A stretch of DNA of 64,000 bases. Source: Isoetes taiwanensis. Taxonomy: Eukaryota; Streptophyta; Lycopodiopsida; Isoetales; Isoetaceae. The notes beneath the pieces were generated by a model. The model was not told the origin of the DNA. It did no database searches and worked only from the letters and a program-made list of their open reading frames with translations. Below, one piece after another: positions 12,501 through 24,413 of this stretch; the first letter of the stretch is position 1, and every line of letters starts with the position of its first letter. The translations under genes were made by a program, and so were the position numbers. The stretch is from NCBI GenBank assembly GCA_021234155.1, contig JAJEKV010000011.1, positions 13,679,255-13,743,254 of the forward strand. The letters run 5' to 3'.

Positions 12501-13089
12501 AAGGGTTTCACGTGTTCGAACACAATATCATTTGTTCGCTACTATCTCCACTATTTAAATAAGAGAAATTTGATAATTTCTAAGGCATATGGAAAATCGA
12601 TATTTATTGGTCTTTTAAATCAAAGAACTCTAATCGTTGTTTTTTTGTGCTCGATCCTTCTCTCATCGCTCCTCACACCTTTGCACAAAACTGAGTACTT
12701 AAAAAATACTGTAAATTTTGCATGTGAATATCAAGATTCTATCATCAATTTTTTAATATACTACAATTTCAGTTACTATTTCACTTCTATTTTTGAATAA
12801 AAGTTATGTGTTCTTAAAACATGAGTTCTCTCTGAAAACATAATTTGGGAAAAATTCTAGTTGATTGAAAAAGTGTCATTTTGACACAGTCAATTCCCTC
12901 TTCGCACAAAGAAATGGGCTATTTTTGGGGGGGCAAAATACAGTTTTATGTCCTTTTTTTGTATTTTACCTCAATTTAGCCCCTTTTTGGGAAAAAAAAG
13001 GGAATCTTTGGGGAATATTCCTTCTGCTCCCGTTTAGATGATTTGCTCTCGTTTAATATGCAACCTTGTTTTATCATCTTGAACTATGT

Positions 13090-13768
13090 TTAGAACAAGC
13101 AATCCAAACGGGTTGATTAAATCCATCTAGTCGAGTTTGCGTACGATAGTACTAAGCAAGAGTCATCGAAGATATCTCCCTTCATGATTAACTACGGTTA
13201 TCAATGCTTGACCCTAGATACGTGACAATCCAGTGTCCAAGAAGTTTCTCAAGAACTTCTGGCAAAGATACAACAACTTGTGGTAGAAGTGCAAGAATAT
13301 CTTTTAGCAGCAAGAGCATGTCAAAAGAGTCTAGGAAATAGACATAGAATTTCCCCAGAGTTTGTAAGTGGGAGATAAAATTTGGCTCAAGATAAAGGTG
13401 AAGCAAATCGAAAAGTGTAAGAAACTTGCTCCAAGATGGGTGGGGCCTTTTAAGATTGTCAAGCGAATAGGGAGCCAGCCGTACCGCTCATCTAAAAGTT
13501 CATAAGGTCTTCTACGTAAGCTTATTAAAGAAACATACCCAAACACGGAGGAAGTTTTGGAGACTCCAACCTTGTTGGAAATGACAGAGAAACAAATTGA
13601 GATTGTTCCTGAGTTACTTCTTGACAAGACGACGAGAAGGTCAGAGTTCCTTCAATACCTGGTCAAGTGGAAACACTTGCCAGTGGAAGACACAACATGG
13701 GTCGACAGCCAGATCGCCACCAACTTAGTCGACACTGACCAGTTAGGTAAGTGTAGTAGTTTAGTCTA
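13090..13768 (+). pseudogene. Ty3/gypsy integrase C-terminus with chromodomain
   Basis: This is the last piece of the host gypsy element. After degenerate stretches with a PF(M)INYGYQ-like segment, the frame from 13,557 reads PELLLDKTTRRSEFLQYLVK, then WKHLPVEDTTWVD, which is the chromodomain pattern (LVKWKHLP..ETTWE). This places the element among the chromoviruses. The stop is at about 13,768. Several indels precede the chromodomain. Sequence similarity to gypsy ends shortly afterwards; no LTR was identified. Confidence 0.85.
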
Positions 13769-14216
13769 GTGCATGGAGCCTAAGGAAAGGTTTTGATGGA
13801 ATATCGAGCATCTATACGGCTTTGTTTTATGTTTTAAAGGAACAGATCGCATAGAGTCACCAACTTTTTGCCAAACATCTCTATTCCATCGGGACAGAGA
13901 TGACCTTCATCTAAAAGGCCTCCCATATTAACAAAAATCCAGAATCATAATAAGTCATTTGCCAGCTTCAATTGTCTTCAAAAATGACAAAGGCTTCGTA
14001 CCAAATGGGACACAATGTATGAGTAGTCAGAGCCTCCAAATGAATTTAGAAATTAGAACTTTATGTTGTGAGTGGAAAACCCATGATCCCTAGTAGATTT
14101 TGGCTTGTTAGACTTAAACCAATCAATCTTAACCACAAAAAACTGCTTCATTACCATCCTAAACAAGTTTTCTATAACAATGCGAACAAATGGATTTACT
14201 GCATTCAGATGGTTAG

Positions 14217-14936
14217 GAGCCAATTCCTGTTCAGCCTATTTTACCTTCAACAAAATCTCAGCCTATTCCTAAGCCCTTTCAAAAGGATTTCCTTGATCTC
14301 ATAGACCTATCCTCCCCTGAAGACTCCTTCAACTGCCATGACCATCATGCTATTATCTCTGATAAATTTGTAAATCAGCTGGCTACAATTGACTTCAATA
14401 AGGTTCAGATACCCTCAAGTCAGACAAGTCAAGACACAAGTAAGTTGGAAAAACAGATGTGTTCACAAGGTTCGGATTCAATTCAGGATTTAAATACAGA
14501 TATAGAGTGTGGCATTGATTATGTCCCAGAGACTCCAGAGTGTGCTGATGTGCAGATCCTTGAACCTGCAAAGGCTTCACAAAGGCAAGTTCTCGAACCA
14601 AAAAATAATAATAATTCTCCTAATTCTGATTTAAATAAAATGGCTATTAATGACATGTCTGTTAATAAGCTATTTGAGTTTATTCCTGGAGGGATTTCGT
14701 CTGATGAGTGTGACAGTGATAAAGAAAATTCTGGCATTAGGGAGAAAGATAACAATTGGGAGTTGGAATATTACCTTAATTCTTCCACTATAGCTACTTC
14801 TGATAAGAGACAGATCAGTAAGTCTAGGGCTAATAGGAAAAAAACTATTCCAAGCATTTCTAATACCCCTGCCAATAACACCAGAAGTAAAAACAGAAAG
14901 GAAAGAAAAGGGAAAGCTAAGGCCAAGTGCAGATAG
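14217..14936 (+). pseudogene. LINE ORF1, C-terminal part
   Basis: The frame is open from just after a TAG at 14,214 to the stop at 14,934-14,936, without a clear initiator near its start. The protein is Pro-, Ser- and Asp-rich at first (EPIPVQPILPSTKSQPIP) and ends in a strongly basic tail (NTRSKNRKERKGKAKAKCR). That is typical of the low-complexity C-terminus of plant L1 ORF1 proteins, which bind RNA. The DUF4283 and CCHC parts expected upstream are not visible. ORF2 begins 34 bp downstream. Confidence 0.6.
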
Positions 14937-14970
14937 ATTCCTCTTATTTATTTTTTATCTACCTTAATCC

Positions 14971-17900
14971 ATGAAGATCCTATCTTGGAATCTAAGGGGT
15001 ATTAAGGGAGCTCTAAAAAGAAGGAGAGCTATTTCCCAAATTAGGTCCTACAAAGCTGACATAATTCTTCTCCAAGAATTAAAACTTCAAAAATTTGAGT
15101 GTGCTAATTTAGGAGAATGGATACTGCCTGGTAGTTCTTCTATATGGATTGAGGCTGAGGGTACTTCTGGGGGTATATGCATGATTTGGAGTAATTTAAA
15201 CACAGACTTCTTCTATAACAGTCCAAGTAGAATGTGGCAGTGTACTATATTTATGATCAAGGATAAACCCTTTGGTCTCATAAATGTCTATGCTTCAACT
15301 AATCCTAAAGAAAGAGAAGTTCTATGGATGGAAATCAATAATTGGATGAGAGCTCAAAACATTATTGATTGGATTGTTGCTGGGGACTTTAATAACACTC
15401 CAAATTGGGATCAAAAATTGGGCAACAAGATTAACATGTCCAGACTGGAAAAAACAAGATGGAATAACCTTATTGATGATAATTCTTTGCTTCAAATTCC
15501 TTCCTCTTCTGCTAAATTTACCTGGTCAAACAAAAGAAAAGGAGATGCAAGAGTTTTCTGTGCTCTTGATAGATTTTATCTGAATATCTCTAGCTCAAAT
15601 TTTTGGGATAATGCCTATGTTTTCAGTGATGAGTCTGTTGCTATTTCAGATCATCAACCTCAATTCCTGTCCACTCAGCATCAAATATCTGTCCCTCGAT
15701 CTGGAAATATCCCTTACAAATTTAACTCTAGCTTGCTTCATAATAATTCTTTCTGTAATGACTTCAGAGAATTTTATTCTAAGCTAAATAGAGTTTCTGA
15801 TCATATGTCCATGAAGAGCTTTTACTCCAACCTTAAGGCTTCCAAATCTTGGATAAAGGAGTGGACTAAAAAGGTTAATACTGAAAGAATCAAGGAGAAA
15901 AAAATTCTTCTCCAACATATGAGAGATATCAGATTGGCTTTGCTTGATGACCCCCTTAATCCTAATTTGCATCTTCAAGAAGAAAACCTTGAGAGAAAAA
16001 TCAGAACCATTGAGGAAATTGAAGCCAAAGGGGCTGCCATTAGGTGCAAGGTTAAATACTTGAATGATATGGATTCTGGTAGCACCAAATTCTTTTTTAG
16101 AGTTGCTAAAGCTAGGCAGATGAAAAACTCTATCTCTGAAGTCAAAAGTGACTCTGGGGATATTCTAAATAACCCCTCAGATATCTCAAATTTCTTCTAC
16201 TCTAAATATTCTGCTCTGTTCTCTAAGCAAAATAATTTGGATACTACTGGCTTTTACTGATTTGATTGATGCCATTATCCCAAGTGATCATTGCCAAATG
16301 GATATTTCTCTATCTAATGTTCCAAGCTCTGATGAAGTCTTATCTATCTTAAAAAGTTTCAAACATGAAAAATCTCCAGGGCCAGATGGCTTTCCCCCTG
16401 AATTCTTTCTTATGTTCTGGGATTTAATGCAAAATGACATTATGCATTTTATAAAGGGATTTTGGGAATCTAATCATCTTCATCCCTCGATTGCTAGTGG
16501 TTTTATTTCCATGATTCCTAAAGTTGAGAGACTTTCTGATTTCTCAGATTGGAGGCCTATTTCCTTAACAAATTCTACATACAAGATTTGTGCTAAAATC
16601 ATTGCCTCAAGAATTAAGGATTATCTGCAAAAATGTATTAGTGGAAATCAGTGTGCTTTTCTTCCAAACAGATTCATTTTAGAAAATTACATTGCTGCCA
16701 TGGAAGGATTGCATTGGAATAAAATATCAAGCCAAAACTGTATTCTGCTTCAATTGGACTTCAAAAGGGCATTTGACAATATTAGATGGGATTTTATTGA
16801 GTTTGCTATGAAAAAGCTAGGCTTCCATGACAGAATGATTCAGCTAATTATGGGCTTAAATCTCAGATCTAACTCTGCTGTTCTCATCAATGGCTCTCCT
16901 AGTCCCTTTTTTCCTCTGGAGAGAGGGGTTAGACAAGGTTGTCCACTGGCACCTTATCTATTTATTGTGGTGGCTGAATTGCTTACTAAAGCAATTAAGT
17001 ACCATCAAAATATTGGCAATATTTCTGGTCTTAAACTCCCGAACTCCCCTGAAACTCTCTGTATTCAACAATATGCTGATGATACCTTCTCCTTTCTTGA
17101 AAATAATGCTAAAAACATTGCCTTCTTCATGGAATTCAGTGCAGCATCAGGAGTGGATTTAAATTTATCTAAGTGTGTTATGATAAGTGACAGTGACAAT
17201 TCATATGTGGCAGGAATTAAAATTATCAAAACTTCAGAGGTTACCAAACTTCTTGGCATGCCTTTGTCTCTGAATCCCAACATCTCTGGTCTCTGGTCCC
17301 CAATTATTGAAAAGATCAGAGCTAAGCTTCATATCTATAAAAATACTTTATCCTTGGCAGGCCGAGTTGTAATTGCCAATCAAGTTCTTACCAGCTCTCA
17401 TATCTATTTCTCTACTGCTTTAGTTGCTCCAGCCTCTGTTTACAAGCAGATTGAGAAAATTATTAGGAACTTCATTTGGAATGGTAATAATCTAGTCAAT
17501 TGGAATACTATCACCAGGCATAAAAAAGAGGGTGGTCTTGCTTGTAAAAATATTCATAAACAGGCCCAAGCCCTTGCAGGGAAATTTGTTTGGAAAGCTT
17601 TAAATGGCTCAGACAGTGTAGCATCTAAATTCATCAGATACTGGCTCACAAAAAGCTCTCCTTCTGGTCATCCATCAATTCCTCATGATTTACCAAATTC
17701 TGCTTTTTGTGAAGTCTCCTTAGCAACCAATATGTCCCCTCTTATGAGAAACATTATTAAGGCCTGGAATAATATCTATTTAGCTTTCAAATTTGATCAG
17801 AGCCAAAATTTTCATTTGGACATGTCTATTTTCTGGTCTCCTACTTTCAAGGATCATCCGAACCATGTGCTGGCCTTGAAACATCCTCAGATTTACAAGA

Positions 17901-18890
17901 AATGGTACCTCAAGGGCTTTAATAATTTAGGTGATCTGTGGCACAATGGTAGATGGATTACTTGGTCAAATCTCAAGATCAAAATAAGGGGAACACATAC
18001 TGACAAAAAGGTTTACAAACACATCAGGAACATTGTTGGAAATTCTGTCCCTTCTCGGTTGCCCAATAGCGGCCTTAGCTGGATGCTTAATAAAAAATCA
18101 AATTACAAGGTCAAGGATATATACAATTTCTTAGATCAAAGGCCTGATCTTCCTAAGTCATCCATTGCTTGGAACATAAACTCTGATGTTACCAAATCTT
18201 TAATCAGAAATGTATGGAGCTCCTATGCTTCAAGAAAGGTTTCCTTCTTTGCTTGGCTGATTGCAAATAAAAGTGTTCCCTGTCTTCAAGTTGTGGCCAG
18301 TAGAAATCCTAATGTCTCACCAAACTGTCCTCTTATCTGTAATAATGTTGAGGATTTGGAACATATTTTCTTTTGCTCAAAATTAGATCCCCTTTGGTTG
18401 TGGTTTAATAGATACTTTGACAATTATGATACCTCTTCCATCCTTAATTTCATACAAGGAAATGATAACTACAAGAATACTATTGCATTTCTAACTCTGA
18501 AGAGGTCAAGAAAACAGCTGAAAGGTTATGGGCAGAAATATTCTCAAGGGAAGTTATGCAAATGGTCTTCATGTTCAGGTTCATTGAGAAGCACAATCAG
18601 GATTTCACTGAAAGGCAGTTTCTAAGATATAGAGAGTTATACTACACTCACAGAATGCTTGCTGATGGTTATGGTACGCTTATACTGCTTATGGTACAGT
18701 CAGATTACTACAGATTGATCAGAGATGAGCTATGGCATGCACCTTCCTATATTCTTGGCACTTCCTCAAATTTCACAAATCGTTTTAATCTGCTTTTCTT
18801 CTCCAATGATCCAGATGACACAAAAATTCCTACTATCCCTTCCACTTCCATCATATCAGAAATTGACAGCATTGGCTCCTTTTGAATGCA
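14971..18890 (+). pseudogene. LINE ORF2: endonuclease, reverse transcriptase, zf-RVT
   Basis: The start ATG at 14,971 opens with MKILSWNLRGIKGALKRRRA, the hallmark N-terminus of plant L1 ORF2. The AP endonuclease follows (LLQELKL, GDFNNTP, and SDHQP at the end). A +1 frameshift at about 16,250 leads into the RT at 16,262: KSPGPDGFPPEFF, DWRPISLTNSTYKICAKI, LLQLDFKRAFDNIRWDF, GVRQGCPLAPYLF and the catalytic YADD. The zf-RVT region (VSFFAWLIANKSVPC to CPLICNNVEDLEHIFF) lies near 18,240-18,370. A second frameshift at about 18,500 moves the last about 120 residues to another frame, ending at about 18,885. The catalytic residues seen are intact, so only two indels separate this copy from a coding ORF2. 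Confidence 0.92.
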
Positions 18891-19284
18891 GTAACTCCTT
18901 TTGTGAATGCAGGTCAATTAGTACTTTTAGCAAAAGGATTGGCATGAAGAATTCGTGGAGAACTGTTTTCAAGACTATTTTTGGGATTCCTACACCGGAA
19001 AGCTCTGACATTTGCCTTCAATTATCACATATCTGGAAACTACTGAAGATCTTCTATATCAGATGTCACATTCTAAGGGATTTTAGCTGCTGCTTACTAT
19101 TTACATCATATCCACAGTATTTTCGGGACTACTTCTGCTACATAAACTTGTTATTATAATTTCCTGTTCATCAGTTCACATTTTCTATTGTTAAGTCTTC
19201 ATGGGACTTAACTATATTTTGTATGTTTTTCCTTAATTAATGAAAAAATCATCTCGTACCTTCAAAAAAAAAAAAAAAAAAAAC

Positions 19285-20583
19285 ATTGACTTATAAAGCA
19301 AGAAGGTAAAAGCCATATATAGATGAGCATTGCCTAAGACATGTTTAGCAACTAACATCCTCTCAAAGAAATAAAGCTTAACGGTATTCTTCTCGAAGAG
19401 GTGCTTTGTCAACCCCTTGATTTAAACATCACAAGCATCATAAACAGAAATATGAATGCCCACAAGAGTGCCTAGAACTTGGCTGCCTCACCATGAAGAA
19501 GCACCAATGATAAACAAGAACACATGGCGTTGTGGAGCAGTGGAGGGATGCTCATATCATTGTTTGAAGCTAAAAAAAGTTCAGGATAGGTTGTTCCAAA
19601 ATGACATTATGGAGTTTAGGATATTTTCATCCAGTTTGGATCATTGAATCAAGGGCTAGGGACGCTTATTGTTGTTATGAAGAATGATTCTATGTGTTTG
19701 CTCTTGTGAAAACCCCTTTGTCATCAACTAGTAAATCAAATCCTCTAAAGACTACTAAAAAATGCAAGGTATTCAAGGATATACTATTTCATTGCTTTCT
19801 TGATACTATGGGGCGATTTACATATGTCGTTGAGCCAGAGTTATCCACAAAAAATGGCTGGTAGTTATTCACCACCGTCAACACCTCTCTTTAGGTAAAA
19901 CAGGGCACCGTCGTGACAATGCTGGTGCATGTAAATTGCGCCAAAGGACTTTAGACAAAGTTGACAAACCTTGATCGATCTTGTTAAAGAGTTTGGGGGT
20001 ACATTTTGTCCTGTGCAACTACCATTGCCGTAGTTTGTCAAGACATGAAGTTGATCTAGAACAATGTGCACATTTTGGAGCATATAAATAATGTGCCCTT
20101 AGTATTTTTGTATTGCTTCTATATAGTAACAATTTAAGGGCACACAAATCCCCAAGAATATCTTTCTCCTAGAAACCATTGGTTGGTTGTGTTCCCTCTC
20201 CCTCCCGTCCAAGAAACCATTCATTACTTTTGGTTAGCTTCATATCCTAAGAAGGTGATAAACCTTAATTTTCTTCAAAGGATCTTTGGTAATTATCTGC
20301 CAGTGGCATATGCCTGATATACGGCTTCAATTGTCCTTCCACATGCCACTTAGCGCATTAAGTGGCCCAATCAACTGCCATGGGCTACTCGTGTCCTGCA
20401 TATTCTTCTTTTTGGATTCAGCCTAGTGCCATGAAGTATGGAAGATTATCATTTTTGGGTCGCCTGTTGATTTGCTCAAAACCATAAAATGCAGCTTCAA
20501 TGCATAGTAGCCTGACTGAAAGAAGAAAAAAATTTCTTCTTGGGAGAACTTATACAGCTTGAGTTATTCGGTGCTTGGCAGAA
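19285..20583. other. Intergenic, no gene recognised
   Basis: This 1.3-kb stretch lies between the LINE poly(A) tail and the LESV start codon. ORFs are short and on both strands without family resemblance. It should contain the LESV promoter and 5' UTR, but I cannot point to a convincing TATA box. An in-frame TGA at 20,560-20,562 lies upstream of the chosen LESV start. Confidence 0.5.
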
Positions 20584-23163
20584 ATGATGAAATCACCGTG
20601 TTTGCCATTAGGACCTCAAGCTCCTTCATTATGTTCTCCAGCACTGGGATCAGTTTCTGAGTTACAAAAAAGAAGCCAACCTTCTGGATGCCAGCGCAAA
20701 ATTGAGGTAACCTATTTTGGTTGTACTGTGCATGCTAGGTATGATGAATCAGGAGGTGGGAAGTCTTACCTTCAGATGTGGAAAAGAGCCAAGGAACGGC
20801 AGGAGGAGGAACAGCTGCAAAAATGGGCAGAAGGGGAAAGGGCATCAATTGATAAACATTCCCTTAAAAAAAAGGAAGAAGATTTTAGTCGAATTTTGCA
20901 GGTGCCAAATAGGGAACGTGATCATGCACAACAAATGCAAGTTATAGAAAGGGCTGCAGCAGCTTTAGCTGCTGCAGAAGCGTTATTGGCTAGCAGACCT
21001 CCAGTTTCAGTAACTGCTACAGATATAAAATGGAAGGAGGCAGTTTCTAGAGGTTGGGGATCAAGCAAGGAAGATAATATTTTGGTTCCAGGTATGTCTT
21101 ATTTCCTGGTTGCGGTATTTATGGTTTCATCTTCTCTAATTTTGTTGTATTCTTGTTCCTGAAAGAGTGTGGTCATTATATGTTGTCTATCATCCTGTTT
21201 AAGAGATACAGAGAAATGCATAGCCAGTCATGTTATCTGTCTGAAAGCAGTTAGTCTTATAATTGACAAAGAGATTTATTTGAAAGAAGTGAGTTAGTAT
21301 GGTATTGAAAGTCTTTAGTCTTGTTTCACTTGGAAATATGAATTTTGATTTTTTTTTCCTAAAGAACAAATGGTTTGAATATCTTAATATTTTTTTCCCT
21401 CTAAAGATAATGGTGATTTTCCAGAAGATGCATCAATTAAGGGCGGAGAAATCCTGGCAACTGTAGTTGCTCAGACACCAGGGCCAAGTTTCTGGTCCTG
21501 GTCCCCTCCTGCTGCTGCCCCTCCTGATGTCGATAACAATAACACATCAAATCTCAAGCTCAAAGCTAAAGAAGCCACATTGCCTAAACCAAGAGTTACA
21601 ACTGAGTTGCTGGAATTAGATAGACCATCAGAAGATCTGAATATTGCCTTTGAAAGCATAATGACTGATAAAAAGCAGGATACTGTCTCTTTGCCATACA
21701 TTTTTGAAAGTAGTATAATGCCTTCTCTTCCACCTCTTCAGTCCCTTATGGAGGTAAAACAAAACGATTCGATTACTTCTGTGTCAACTGATATTGCTGT
21801 TCCTTCTCCAAAATTCTCTGAGTTGAAAACAGCATCTTTGAAATCTCAGTTTGATGTTAGCAGTAAGGCTGCAAGTGGGACAAATCCAGATGGGTCTAGG
21901 TGGTGGAAAGAATCAGGAGTAGAAAATCGGGGAAATGGAATCACATGTAATTGGACGGTAACTAGAGGTGTCAGTGCTGATGGAACAGTTGAATGGGAGA
22001 ATAAGTTTTGGGAGGCCAGTGACAGGTTTGATTACAAAGAGCTTGGTGCTGAGAAGTCGGGTCGTGATGCAGTTGGAAATGTCTGGAGGGAGTTTTGGAA
22101 AGAAGCAACCTGGCAGGTATGTTCTGATATACTTATTATGAGCAATTTTTTTCTCTTTAATGCTCTGGTCACCAATCAACGGGATGAAGTGATTATTTAT
22201 GTGGAAAAAATTTAAATAAGAGAAGCAGATGATGGCATAGGTTTGTGTATGTTATTCACAAATCTATACATGAGAAGCAGTAGACTAAAAAGGAATGCAC
22301 GTCTTACAAATTTCCACCAAAAAGGAATGTATGTGACTTAAAATGGCTGTGTTGCAGGATGCAAATACAGGTCTTATGCATATTGAGAAAAGCGCAGAAA
22401 AATGGGGTCGCAATGATGTTGGGGGCGAGTGGCTTGAGAAATGGCTAGAGCATTACGATGCATCAGGATGGGCAGAGAAATGGGCGGACAAGTGGAGCAG
22501 GATTGATCCAGCAACCCCACTGGATGCTGGCCATGCTCATGTTTGGCATGAAAGGTACATTTTAATGTCTTTAATCCAGTTATACTGCTAACCCTGTTCC
22601 ACAGGGATTTCTTTCTACACCTATTTAGTCATAATTTGATGGTATATGGTATCCTTAAGAGAGAAGTGATTTGTGTGTAAATTACTTATTAGACATACTC
22701 ATTAACTGGAGATATGCAGATGGGTGAGAAATTTGCATGTAACTTACTTATTCGACATACTCATTAACTGGTTATTTGCAGATGGGGTGAGGAGTTCGAT
22801 GGCAAAGGTGGTTCTATGAAATACAGTGACAAGTGGGCAGACAGAGCAGAGGGCGATGGGCGATGGACAAAATGGGGAGACAAGTGGGATCAACGTTTTG
22901 ATAAGAATGGACATGGAACAAAACAAGGAGAAACATGGTGGGCAGGTGAGAATTGTGAAAGATGGAACAGAACATGGGGAGAAGGCCATAATGGAACCGG
23001 TTGGGTGCATAAGTATGGTCAAAGTTCTAGCGGTGAACACTGGGATACATATGAGCAAGAAGAAACTTGGTATGAAACAAAGCCACATTTTGGCTTCTAT
23101 GACTGTCTCAACAACTCACAAGAACTACTCCGTGTTGGCAAGAAGAGAGATCAGAGTCTTTGA
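20584..23163 (+). CDS. LESV: LESV-type starch-binding protein (LIKE EARLY STARVATION), four exons
   Basis: Exons: 20,584-21,091, 21,407-22,116, 22,358-22,554 and 22,782-23,163. All three introns are GT-AG and join in frame, giving 598 residues, close to the family's usual length. LESV and its paralogue ESV1 are plastid proteins that bind starch glucans; LESV promotes ordered packing of amylopectin when granules form. Visible features: a Ser/Pro-rich N-terminus fitting a transit peptide; KSYLQMWKRAKERQEEEQ at about 60-80; a GPSFWSWSPP motif near 195-204; and from about 335 to the end the Trp-rich repeat region, with GNVWREFWKEA, KWGRNDVGGEWLEKWLEHYD, TPLDAGHAHVWHERWGEEFD, KQGETWWAGENCERWNRTWG and SSGEHWDTYEQEETWYE. 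The start is the first ATG after an in-frame stop; a second ATG follows directly. The gene has no frameshift and sits between a LINE and a retroelement array. ESV1 is the alternative, but the N-terminal motifs favour LESV. Confidence 0.93.
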
Positions 23164-23949
23164 ATTGTATTCCTCTTAGGCGCACCAGTTGTAAAGATGT
23201 GCACCCTAGTAAACATTATATCCTCAATTTTGCTATTTTACTTTCTGGTTCTTTGGAATGGAAAATCACTGCTCCATTTACATTGTTGTCAATACAGCAA
23301 TCGGATGAAACAATCTGTTGAACTTTTGCTCATAGTGAGTGCTGTCAGGTGTCAATCTCTCCCTCATGTGTCCTCCTAGATCTTGAAGTGCACATGTGTC
23401 ACAAGGGATCACCTGAAATGGTGGTTTTTGCAAAGATAAATCTGAAAGGAAATGATTTATTCCACCTATAAAGCGGACGATAAACCTTCTAGTATTGGTT
23501 TCGTGTTGGGGAAGCGCTATTATATTATATTCTCCAATAAGCTGCACTCTATCTTCCTATTTCTCATGTGCACCGTAGATGATTTTTAGGGAAATTAGCA
23601 GAGCAGCTTAATGCGTTCAACCTTAGGATTAATAATAACAATGTAGAAGACGTGCTTCTCTAAAGACCATGTCCGAAGTTTGCTATGAGGAGGTTAACCT
23701 CCTCCTCGTCGCGGTTATGAGAAATAACCCTCACGTCGGCATGACCCCCGAGAGGAGGATGTTGACCGGCCCTGAGGGTTATTTCGCATGACCCCCGAGA
23801 GGAGGAGATTGACCTCTCTTAACCACTTGTTCGAGCAGATTGAATCAAACTGAGGAAGAACTCGGCTTATGAGGAACTCCGCTGATGAGGAAGAACTCCG
23901 ATTATGCAAATGAGGAAGCTTCAAGAGCTTAACATTATAGTAGAAAGCA
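23164..23949. other. LESV 3' flank with short duplicated segments
   Basis: No gene is visible. The LESV 3' UTR must lie in the first few hundred bases. At 23,700-23,890 there are local duplications: ATGACCCCCGAGAGGAGGA occurs twice about 50 bp apart, each next to GAGGGTTATTTC or its complement, and GAGGAAGAACTC occurs twice. This may be the decayed outer part of the retroelement that follows. Confidence 0.45.
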
Positions 23950-24381
23950 GAGTAGTAGCATTGTATTCTGTGTACAGATATATGCCTCCAAGAGGCATGA
24001 ACAGACACAGGCGCAACCCATAGCCGAGTCACGATTATGGCTCTTGGGTGGATCAGTGAGGTGTGCATGCAGTGCCACCTGGATATGCCACGTGGGCATA
24101 TATTTTAACACTCCCATTGCACTAATGCACACCTACTAACCAAAATTCTTCACAGAAAAATTAAAAATTGTACTAGATTATAATACTAACCATGAAGAAC
24201 CACTCAACACTTAGAACTCCCACTCAGAACTCCCAACTCAGTTTAAAACAGCCTGCTATTGTGCTTGGCGTCAGCATGATTTTCATCTTCTTTCTTCTTC
24301 CTTTCTCTACACATGGCAATGAGATGACTTGGTTTCTTGCAATAAAAACAGATTCTCTCTCTTTTAACTTTGATGGTGCCA
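23950..24381 (-). mobile_element. Gag-only LTR element, leftmost unit (part left of the giant insertion)
   Basis: From about 23,950 the sequence matches the 3' two-thirds of the 225-bp LTRs found at 43.7-46.2 kb (CAGATATATGCCTCCAAGAG onward, ending TTTTAACA at 24,110). The region internal to the LTR follows: CTCCCATTGC (polypurine tract on the minus strand) and, on the minus strand, a zinc-knuckle segment. The match stops abruptly at 24,381 (GATGGTGCCA) and continues at 42,921 (CAAAAGCTGATGCTGC). The first part of this LTR is diverged or replaced. Confidence 0.85.
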
Positions 24382-24413
24382 CATTAGGGCGGATTTGGGG
24401 TCTGAAAATGGCC
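24382..24413 (+). repeat. Left terminal inverted repeat of the giant element
   Basis: Thirty-two bases starting CATTAGGGCGGATTTGGGGT and ending AAAATGGCC are the exact reverse complement of 42,889-42,920. Weaker similarity (TTCCACGTCA) continues for about 30 bp on each side. Confidence 0.95.

Larger units (their letters stand above)
9703..13070. mobile_element. Non-autonomous 3.37-kb DNA transposon with about 25-bp TIRs
   Basis: The left end AACAAGATTGCATACTAAAC (9,703 on) and the reverse complement of the right end, AACAAGGTTGCATATTAAAC (from 13,070), are inverted repeats that match at nearly every position over about 25 bp. The flanks are TTAT on both sides (9,699-9,702 and 13,071-13,074), giving a likely 4-bp target-site duplication. 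The element splits the gypsy integrase, which resumes after 13,075. I find no transposase in it; the interior is AT-rich with several short tandem and palindromic repeats described separately. The superfamily is not assigned. Confidence 0.72.
14060..19284 (+). mobile_element. L1-type LINE retrotransposon with poly(A) tail
   Basis: This is a plant L1 element in sense orientation: a remnant ORF1, an ORF2 with endonuclease, RT and C-terminal zf-RVT region, a short 3' UTR and a tail of about 20 A at 19,265-19,284. The 5' boundary is uncertain; ORF1 has lost its start, so the element is 5'-truncated or decayed there. I did not find a matching target-site duplication. It is relatively young, because ORF2 is interrupted by only two frameshifts. 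Confidence 0.92.

Noticed and set aside
14068-14304. Separate 78-residue gene upstream of LINE ORF1
   Set aside because: It overlaps decayed LINE ORF1 sequence in another frame and has no independent support.
22744-23088. Minus-strand 114-residue ORF
   Set aside because: Complement of LESV exon 4, whose Trp- and Gly-rich codons leave the opposite strand open.
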